Shown here: positions 1 through 5,058 of the stretch, piece by piece
How the letters are laid out: every line of letters starts with the position of its first letter
Numbering within the stretch: the stretch's first letter is position 1
Position numbers and translations under genes: made by a program
Origin: G963674505 sp964575975
Lineage (GTDB): Bacteria; Desulfobacterota; Desulfobacteria; Desulfobacterales; SKZT01
DNA: 7,940 nt
Assembly: GCA_964575975.1 (NCBI GenBank)
Contig: CAZNTU010000253.1
Location: 1-7,940, forward strand
Direction: 5' to 3'
Notes under the pieces: generated by a model
What the model was told of the DNA's origin: nothing
Database searches by the model: none
The model's input: only the letters and a program-made list of their open reading frames with translations

Positions 1-1
1 G

Positions 2-166
2 ACGTCCGGTACGGGTGGCTGCATCGAACCCATGGACGCCTTCAACGTCGGCGGGGTTGCGGCCCTGACGGCCCGAATTCCCGAAACCCTCACGGCGGCG
101 ACCATCAACCGCGCATGCATTTCCGGCATGAAGGCGGTTGTTTCGGGAACAGCCATGATACAGGCG
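2..166 (+). pseudogene. Thiolase (acetyl-CoA acyltransferase) fragment, truncated remnant
   Basis: Reading frame 2 from the left edge gives a peptide that resembles the region around the acyl-accepting cysteine of thiolases. It contains EPMDAFNVGGVAAL, then IPETLTAATINRACISGMKA and VVSGTAMIQA, close to the family pattern in which NRACxSG carries the nucleophilic cysteine. Thiolases are normally about 390 residues with this motif near residue 90, so the gene would begin outside the window and should continue for some 300 codons. Instead the similarity stops at about base 166. The glycine-rich AGGxESMS stretch expected next is absent from all three forward frames, and the M16 peptidase gene occupies the opposite strand from base 249. 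The usual arginine in NVxRVAAL is replaced by glycine. I read this as a decayed or rearranged thiolase gene. An assembly junction near base 166 is an alternative. Confidence 0.6.
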
Positions 167-203
167 AATACGATCTGTTTACCTTCGAAGGGCGTACGGC
201 CAA

Positions 204-216
204 AGGCGCCGCGCCT
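204..216 (-). terminator. Short G/C-rich hairpin after the peptidase gene, weak terminator candidate
   Basis: AGGCGC and GCGCCT flank a single C, so RNA from the minus strand could fold a stem of about five pairs with a three-base loop, followed by three U residues. It lies about 33 bases beyond the minus-strand stop codon at 249-251. The stem and U tract are both short, so termination here is only a possibility. Confidence 0.2.
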
Positions 217-248
217 CCTTCGCAGGGAATTCGTATCCGGAGCTTGGC

Positions 249-3236
249 CTAAATGCGAAACAGGGCCAGGGAATCGGCGCCCAGATTTTTGTTGGCGCTT
301 GCAATCTTTTCCTCTCCCGATACAACGGCCACGGCGTGTGTAGGCGATTTCGCGTCGAAATACTTCGCGGCGGACTCCACCACGCTTTTGCGGTTCAACG
401 CCAAAAGTTCTCTCTTGTGCTTGTCGCGCGCCTCGTCCGACAATCGCAGTATTCTCCGATAGAACGCCTTTCTCGCCGCCACGCCGGGAGGATCTGGTTT
501 GTCGATCTCCGAGCAAACCTGGAGGATGGCCTCCTTGACGTCCTCGTCCGTGAACTTGCCCGAACGGACGAATTCGAACGCGTTCTCGTAAACCCGCAGG
601 GTACCGGCCAAATGAGGGTCCCGGTACGATGCCATGCAGAACTGGCCGTCTTCGGGGCTGTAAATGGAAAACCCGCCGTAGGCCCCCCCTTTTTCCCGGA
701 TTTCCCGGTGCAGATAGAGGGAGCGCAACAGCTTCGATACCACCGACATGGCGGGGGCGTGGGGATGGCCGAACCGGACCGTTTCGAAGCATCGCGCCAC
801 GAAGGAAACCGCCGACGAAGTGCTCCAAGCCTCCCGTGGAACGGAATCGGAAACCGCGAGCTTCGGTTCTCCGAATCCGGCCCCGTCGCTCTTCCCAAGC
901 CCTTCGCGCAAGGACGAAGCCAGCTTTTCCCCATCGGTCAAATCGGCCTCTTCGCCTACCAGCGCGATTTTCAGATTGTCTTTCGCGAAAACGGCCCTTG
1001 CAATTCCAGCAAGATCTTTCGCGACCGATTCCAATCGTCCCTCGGACAGATCGTCCGTAAGCTCTTTTATAAACTTGATCTGATGAATGCCGTGCCATTT
1101 TTCGCTCAAAGCCGAGGACAAGGAAAAATTCCTGGATGCCATGGAAATGGCCAGCCGATGCCCGTTTTGCACGATGGACGATTCCATCCCCGCGCGATAT
1201 TCCAACAGAAGGTTCTTCAACCGGGAAAGGTCGGAAAAGCTGTACTCAGTCAAAAATTCGTTCAGTATTTCGAACAGTTTTCCGATGTTTCTAGCCAGGC
1301 ATTTTCCGCCGAAAGTGACGAACGGCACGCAGGTTCCGGGGCCTTCCGCGCCGTTGTCCGCGTACCCCGTGCGCGCCTGCGCGGAGAGACTCACGCCTCC
1401 CGTGTACAGGTCGATGCGGCGAGCGACTTGCGCGTAGTCTCTCAAGTTGGTGCCGGATTTGGGAAGCGCGTAGCAGAAGAACGGGACAAGCGGAATCAAA
1501 TTCTCGTCGAGCCCCCCTACCCCGGCGGCCGACGAGAGATAAAATATGCCCGACGTGGGCTGGCGATAAAGTTCGGCCGCGTGGGTCGAATCCGTCGGCT
1601 TGATTTTCGTCACCTCGGGGACGATCTCCGAAAGTTCCAGCGTGGGAAGCACCGACAGATCCTCCGGCGTTTCCTGGAGCCTTTTCAAGGCCTCGGCGTC
1701 CTTTTTGATCTTTTCGATGTCGTCGATGGACAACCCGCCCATGATCTCTTCCAGTTCGGCCACGACCCGCTTGTTTTCCTTTTCTTCCTTGGCCTGGTCC
1801 GGAAGCAGCTTGAACAGTACCCGGTGAGGGTTGTCGAGAAAGTATTGCCGAATTTTATTTTCCAGGAAAGGCCCTTCGGCGATTTCCTTTTTCAGCCGTT
1901 CCAGTTCGTCGTCGAACTGGAGGATTCGGGCCGGGTCCACCCCGTGGAACCAGCTTCCGCCGAACGCCAGCAACAGCTTGATTCCGTAGGGATAGGGCGT
2001 GTTGGTGACTTCCTTGCGGTGAAATTCGATTTGGTGGATCGCCGATTCCACGAGTTCCGGGTCGATCCCCTCCCTCGCCAGATTTTCCAACACGTCCATG
2101 ACGATTTTCTCGACTTTCTCGGCCGCGTCCGCCTCCACGCCCTTAAGGCCGATGGAAAACATGGTGTCCCTGTTGTCGGCTGCGAACCCGGCATTGTCGC
2201 TGATGGCGGAACCCAATCCCGAATCGATCAGAGCCTTTCTCAAAGGCGACGCGGAATTTCCGGCCAGCACTTGCTCCAGAAGGGACAAAGCCAAGACCTC
2301 GTAAGTTTCAAGTATATCGGTCTGGAGCCAAGCCACGGCCGCCTGGCATTTTCTGGTCGGGTCTTCGTTTTTGTCAAGCGCGTAATAGTAGGTCGCCACC
2401 CGAGGCTTGTCCCACCGGGGCTGACTTTCCACGTCCGTATCGGGATCGATTTTTTCGAACTCTCCAAGGACCTTTTCCTCGATGAACGCCAGATGTTTTT
2501 CCAAGGGGATGTCCCCATAGGTGTAGAAATAGGCGTTGCTCGGATGGTAGTGCCGTTTGTGGAAATCTTTCAGCTGCTGGTGGGCGAGCTTCGGAATGTC
2601 CGAGGGCTCCCCTCCCGAATTGAAGCTGTAGGTGGTGTCCGGGTACAGTGCGTTTAAAAGAAACCGCCCCATCACCTGGTCCGGAGAGGACATGGCGCCC
2701 TTCATCTCGTTGTAGACCACGCCCTTGTATTCCAGCTTGATGCCGTCCCCGGAGGTTTCTTCGATCTCCAGTCTGTGGCCCTCCTGCTTGAAACTCAGTT
2801 CGTCCAGCCTGGGAAAAAAAGCGGCGTCCAAATAAACGTCCATAAGGTTGTAAAAATCCGTATGGTTCTGGCTGCTGAAGGGATACATGGTCCAATCCGA
2901 GGCCGTGAAGGCGTTCATGAAGGTCGAGAGGCTCCTTTTAAGCATGGAAAAGAAAGGATCCCTCACCGGGTATCTGCGGCTGCCGCAAAGGGCGGTATGC
3001 TCCAGGATGTGAGCCACTCCGCTGGAGTCCTTCGGAACGGTCTTGAAAGCGACGCCGAACGTGTTTTCCTTGTCGTCCCTGCTGACATGCGCATGCCGCG
3101 CGCCGGTTTTCTCGTGTACCAGTTCGTAGAAAATCGCGTCGATCTCCGTCAGCTCGACGACTCGCTTCAGCAAATATCCGCCGATTTTGCTCCCGGCTTC
3201 CAGGCCGGGATTTCTGGGGTCGGTAGTTTTGTTCAT
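249..3236 (-). CDS. PreP-like M16C zinc metallopeptidase (insulinase family)
   Basis: This is a 995-residue clamshell peptidase of the presequence-protease type, a group that degrades unstructured peptides inside a closed chamber. The inverted zinc motif HILEH is at residues 76-80 (zinc ligands H76 and H80, catalytic E79). The likely third ligand is E177, in VVYNEMKG. The second half supplies the conserved Arg/Tyr pair in REKGGAYGG (R847, Y853), which completes the active site in PreP enzymes. A charged helical linker at about 481-545 joins the two halves, and total length matches the family. The ATG at 3236 is chosen because AAGGA lies six bases upstream. An in-frame ATG at 3281 adds 15 residues but has no ribosome site. 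No signal peptide or membrane segment is seen, so I infer a cytoplasmic protein. It is divergent from ksgA. The family assignment is firm, the substrates are unknown. Confidence 0.95.
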   Translation of the reverse strand: MNKTTDPRNPGLEAGSKIGGYLLKRVVELTEIDAIFYELVHEKTGARHAHVSRDDKENTFGVAFKTVPKDSSGVAHILEHTALCGSRRYPVRDPFFSMLKRSLSTFMNAFTASDWTMYPFSSQNHTDFYNLMDVYLDAAFFPRLDELSFKQEGHRLEIEETSGDGIKLEYKGVVYNEMKGAMSSPDQVMGRFLLNALYPDTTYSFNSGGEPSDIPKLAHQQLKDFHKRHYHPSNAYFYTYGDIPLEKHLAFIEEKVLGEFEKIDPDTDVESQPRWDKPRVATYYYALDKNEDPTRKCQAAVAWLQTDILETYEVLALSLLEQVLAGNSASPLRKALIDSGLGSAISDNAGFAADNRDTMFSIGLKGVEADAAEKVEKIVMDVLENLAREGIDPELVESAIHQIEFHRKEVTNTPYPYGIKLLLAFGGSWFHGVDPARILQFDDELERLKKEIAEGPFLENKIRQYFLDNPHRVLFKLLPDQAKEEKENKRVVAELEEIMGGLSIDDIEKIKKDAEALKRLQETPEDLSVLPTLELSEIVPEVTKIKPTDSTHAAELYRQPTSGIFYLSSAAGVGGLDENLIPLVPFFCYALPKSGTNLRDYAQVARRIDLYTGGVSLSAQARTGYADNGAEGPGTCVPFVTFGGKCLARNIGKLFEILNEFLTEYSFSDLSRLKNLLLEYRAGMESSIVQNGHRLAISMASRNFSLSSALSEKWHGIHQIKFIKELTDDLSEGRLESVAKDLAGIARAVFAKDNLKIALVGEEADLTDGEKLASSLREGLGKSDGAGFGEPKLAVSDSVPREAWSTSSAVSFVARCFETVRFGHPHAPAMSVVSKLLRSLYLHREIREKGGAYGGFSIYSPEDGQFCMASYRDPHLAGTLRVYENAFEFVRSGKFTDEDVKEAILQVCSEIDKPDPPGVAARKAFYRRILRLSDEARDKHKRELLALNRKSVVESAAKYFDAKSPTHAVAVVSGEEKIASANKNLGADSLALFRI

Positions 3237-3242
3237 GTGGAA

Positions 3243-3247
3243 TCCTT
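3243..3247 (-). promoter_or_regulatory. Ribosome binding site of the M16C peptidase
   Basis: On the minus strand AAGGA sits six bases before the ATG at 3236-3234. This is the best Shine-Dalgarno sequence in the window, and it decides the start against the upstream in-frame ATG at 3281. Confidence 0.7.
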
Positions 3248-3279
3248 TCCGGTTTGTCCGTTTCGTTTTGCCGATAAAC

Positions 3280-3285
3280 ATTGTA
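3280..3285 (-). promoter_or_regulatory. Possible -10 element for the M16C peptidase
   Basis: The minus strand reads TACAAT, five of six matches to the sigma70 -10 consensus, 43 bases before the ATG at 3236, in an A/T-rich stretch. No convincing -35 box lies 16-18 bases further upstream, so this is a weak candidate. Confidence 0.25.
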
Positions 3286-3312
3286 AAGAGGTAAAATTAG
3301 GGCTAATATCGA

Positions 3313-3320
3313 TGACGTCA
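3313..3320. promoter_or_regulatory. Perfect 8-bp palindrome in the divergent region, possible operator
   Basis: TGACGTCA is a complete palindrome lying between the starts of the two divergent genes, 77 bases from the peptidase ATG and 53 bases from the ksgA ATG. The position would suit a regulator acting on one or both promoters. One 8-bp palindrome can occur by chance, and no second copy is seen in this intergenic region. Confidence 0.25.
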
Positions 3321-3323
3321 AGA

Positions 3324-3339
3324 CGGGGAGACTTCCCCG
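3324..3339 (+). terminator. Hairpin upstream of ksgA, possible leader attenuator or terminator
   Basis: CGGGGA and TCCCCG are perfect inverted repeats around the loop GACT and are followed by ATTTCTTT. A six-pair, mostly G-C stem with a broken U tract resembles a weak intrinsic terminator. It lies 34 bases before the ksgA start, so it would sit in the leader if transcription begins upstream of it. It could instead be a remnant or a protein-binding inverted repeat. Confidence 0.3.
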
Positions 3340-3358
3340 ATTTCTTTCAACTAAAGCG

Positions 3359-3364
3359 TATAAA
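3359..3364 (+). promoter_or_regulatory. TATAAA hexamer just before ksgA, doubtful -10 element
   Basis: TATAAA ends nine bases before the ksgA ATG. If it is used, transcription would start at or almost at the start codon, giving a nearly leaderless message. That would agree with the absence of a Shine-Dalgarno sequence before ksgA. No -35 match is found at the right spacing. Confidence 0.2.
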
Positions 3365-3373
3365 GACGAACGA

Positions 3374-4225
3374 ATGGCATCGCCTAAAATATTGTTGAAT
3401 TCGCAAAACCTCCGGGCCAAAAAGTCATTGGGCCAGAATTTTCTGACCGACGTCTCCACGGCCGAAGCCATCGTGGCGAAGAGTCGCATTTCCCAATCGG
3501 ACACGGTTCTGGAAATCGGCCCCGGCCTCGGCGCGCTCACCCTTTCCGCCGCGAAAGCGGCCCGGCGCGTTTTCGCGGTCGAAACGGACAAGGAGCTGAT
3601 TCCTCTTCTGGAAAAGCAACTGGAGGAAAAGGAGATCGACAACGTTTCCATCGTCCACAAAAGCATTCTGCGCCTGGATCTTCGGGATTTGGACCTGCAA
3701 GGCGCAGGCAAGCTGGTGGTGCTCGGAAACTTGCCGTACAACATCTCGTCCCAGGTCCTGGTCTATCTCGTGAAGAACAGGTCTTTCGTGAAACGGGCCG
3801 TCCTGATGTTCCAGAAGGAACTGGCGGAGAGGATTTCCGCGGGTCCCGGGAGCAAGGACTACGGCCGCCTTTCCGTGATGCTCGGGTACTGCTCGAGGAC
3901 GAGGCGCGTGACCGACGTGGGCTCGTCCGTGTTCTTCCCGCGCCCGAAGGTGGACTCCACCGTTCTGGAGGTGGAATTTCTGGAGGAGCTTCCCTTTCCG
4001 GTCCTGGACGAGGAATTCCTGTTCCAAGTGGTGAAGGCGGCCTTTGGAAAAAGGCGAAAGACGTTGAAAAACGCCCTTTCCAAAAGCTGGATCTCCCTCG
4101 ATCCCGCAGTCGTCGAAGAGGGCCTGGGCAAGGCCGGGATCGATCCCGAACGAAGGGCGGAAACGCTCTCCGTGGAGGAATTCTCGCGGCTGTCGGATGC
4201 TCTCTACAACCCAAAAAACCTTTGA
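3374..4225 (+). CDS. rsmA (ksgA): 16S rRNA (adenine1518-N6/adenine1519-N6)-dimethyltransferase
   Basis: This enzyme uses S-adenosylmethionine to dimethylate two adjacent adenines in the 3' terminal helix of 16S rRNA late in small-subunit assembly. The 283-residue protein has the family's usual length and landmarks. KKSLGQNFL is at 16-24. The SAM-binding loop EIGPGLGALT is at 47-56, with E70 at the end of the next strand as the expected ribose-binding acid. The catalytic NLPYN motif is at 119-123. FFPRPKVDSTV is at 187-197. The C-terminal AFGKRRKTLKNAL is at 223-235, and the substrate-side motif DPERRAETLS is at 258-267. The ATG at 3374 gives the standard N-terminus, but only a purine-rich stretch without a clear Shine-Dalgarno precedes it. 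The next gene starts five bases after the stop. No key residue is missing. Confidence 0.97.
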   Translation: MASPKILLNSQNLRAKKSLGQNFLTDVSTAEAIVAKSRISQSDTVLEIGPGLGALTLSAAKAARRVFAVETDKELIPLLEKQLEEKEIDNVSIVHKSILRLDLRDLDLQGAGKLVVLGNLPYNISSQVLVYLVKNRSFVKRAVLMFQKELAERISAGPGSKDYGRLSVMLGYCSRTRRVTDVGSSVFFPRPKVDSTVLEVEFLEELPFPVLDEEFLFQVVKAAFGKRRKTLKNALSKSWISLDPAVVEEGLGKAGIDPERRAETLSVEEFSRLSDALYNPKNL

Positions 4226-4230
4226 AAGCC

Positions 4231-5058
4231 ATGCTGAAAAGAATGCAAAATGCGAAATACATCGCGGTCTGGGCGGCGTTTCCCGTCGCGTTCACGGCGG
4301 TTTTCCCATGGGCGGAGGGAGACCCGCGCCATGTGGACTGGCTGCTCACCGCGATACTGCTGTACGTGCTGTTCTTCTCGGTCGTAGTCCACGAACTGAG
4401 CCACGGGGCGGCCGCCCGCGCTTGCGGCGACCTCACCGCAGAGCGGGCCGGGAGATTGACCTTGAACCCGGTCAGCCACGTGAGCGTGTTCGGCTCCATC
4501 GTCCTTCCGATCGCATTGTACCTTTTTAAAGCGCCGGTATTCGGTTGGGCCAAGCCCGTGCCGTTCGACGCGAGAAACCTGAAGGAGCATCCGCGGGACC
4601 AAGTCTGGCTTGCCATGGCCGGGCCGCTCTCGAATTTCTGTCTCTCCTTCGCCTGCTACATGCTGTATCTTCTATCCGCTCCCGTATTCAAATCGATGAA
4701 CCCGGAAATCGCGCTCCGCATTCCCTTGGATCTTTTCACGCCCTTGGATCTTTCCGGCGCCGGTTTCGAAGCCTTCTGGTTCGTTTGGTTCGAGATCCTG
4801 GCCTTCGGAATCGTCCTGAACGTCATATTGGGCGTGTTCAACCTCATCCCGTTCCCTCCCCTCGACGGCTCCTGGATTTTAAAGGCGGTGCTGCCCAAAA
4901 AGGCGGCCGCTTTCTACGCCAAGGTGCAAGCGTACGGTTTCGTGCTGATCATCCTGGCGGTACAGTTCAACCTGCTCGACGTTTTTCTGTATCCGCTCGC
5001 GATCGTCGTCGGCGCCGTCGATTTCCTGGGAAACTGGTCCATACAGGCTCTCCCATGA
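4231..5058 (+). CDS. Site-2 protease family (M50-type) intramembrane metalloprotease
   Basis: This is a polytopic membrane protein of 275 residues from the ATG at 4231. The zinc motif HELSH is at residues 54-58, inside a hydrophobic segment (H54 and H58 as ligands, E55 catalytic). The second motif NLIPFPPLDGS is at 204-214, with D212 as the third ligand. Between them LNPVSH (78-83), AKPVPFD (107-113) and AGPLSN (130-135) are typical of short bacterial site-2 proteases. Hydrophobic segments are near 10-27, 37-55, 85-100, 127-150, 183-205 and 236-265. There is no PDZ or CBS domain, so it belongs with the compact forms rather than with RseP. Such enzymes cut membrane-embedded substrates, and the target here is unknown. 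The start is uncertain: an in-frame TTG at 4222 would overlap the ksgA stop, and ATG 4243 is also possible. None has a clear ribosome site, which suggests coupling to ksgA. The stop overlaps the next start. Confidence 0.9.
   Translation: MLKRMQNAKYIAVWAAFPVAFTAVFPWAEGDPRHVDWLLTAILLYVLFFSVVVHELSHGAAARACGDLTAERAGRLTLNPVSHVSVFGSIVLPIALYLFKAPVFGWAKPVPFDARNLKEHPRDQVWLAMAGPLSNFCLSFACYMLYLLSAPVFKSMNPEIALRIPLDLFTPLDLSGAGFEAFWFVWFEILAFGIVLNVILGVFNLIPFPPLDGSWILKAVLPKKAAAFYAKVQAYGFVLIILAVQFNLLDVFLYPLAIVVGAVDFLGNWSIQALP
5055..5058 (+). promoter_or_regulatory. ATGA stop-start overlap
   Basis: The ATG of the composite protein gene shares two bases with the TGA of the site-2 protease gene. Only a weak AGG at 5045-5047 precedes it. 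This arrangement usually means that ribosomes finishing the first gene reinitiate on the second, so the two products are probably made together. Confidence 0.7.

Larger units (their letters stand above)
1..252 (+). other. Unassigned open frame reaching the left edge, possible 3' end of a gene
   Basis: Frame 1 is open from the first base to a TAA at 250-252. From about base 166 it reads EYDLFTFEGRTAKGAAPPSQ and then GIRIRSLA before the stop. This tail looks more protein-like than the arginine-, glycine- and histidine-rich translation of the same frame upstream, where the thiolase signal lies in frame 2. The tail may be the true C-terminus of an older reading frame joined to thiolase sequence by a frameshift or rearrangement, or it may be a chance open stretch in GC-rich DNA. 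I do not recognise a family. Its stop codon overlaps the stop codon of the convergent M16 peptidase gene. Confidence 0.25.

Noticed and set aside
32..343. A 103-codon plus-strand frame starting at an internal ATG
   Set aside because: Its first part is the middle of a thiolase whose beginning lies outside the window, and its last part is antisense to the peptidase gene, so it is not a small gene in its own right.
336..2657. A 773-codon open frame on the plus strand, antisense to the M16C peptidase gene
   Set aside because: It lies wholly inside a well-supported gene on the other strand. Its translation has no recognisable motif and is the kind of long open shadow that GC-rich codon usage produces.
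3237..3281. N-terminal extension of the M16C peptidase from an ATG at 3281
   Set aside because: The extra 15 residues are basic and have no ribosome site before them, while the ATG at 3236 has AAGGA at ideal spacing.
3537..4616. A 359-codon minus-strand frame opposite ksgA and the protease gene
   Set aside because: The translation is Pro/Ser/Arg-rich and low in complexity, and it spans two convincing genes on the other strand.
4545..5054. Upstream in-frame extension of the composite protein by 170 codons
   Set aside because: The extension overlaps the site-2 protease in another frame and is Arg/Pro-rich. The zinc ribbon begins directly after the ATG at 5055, which overlaps the protease stop in the normal coupled manner.
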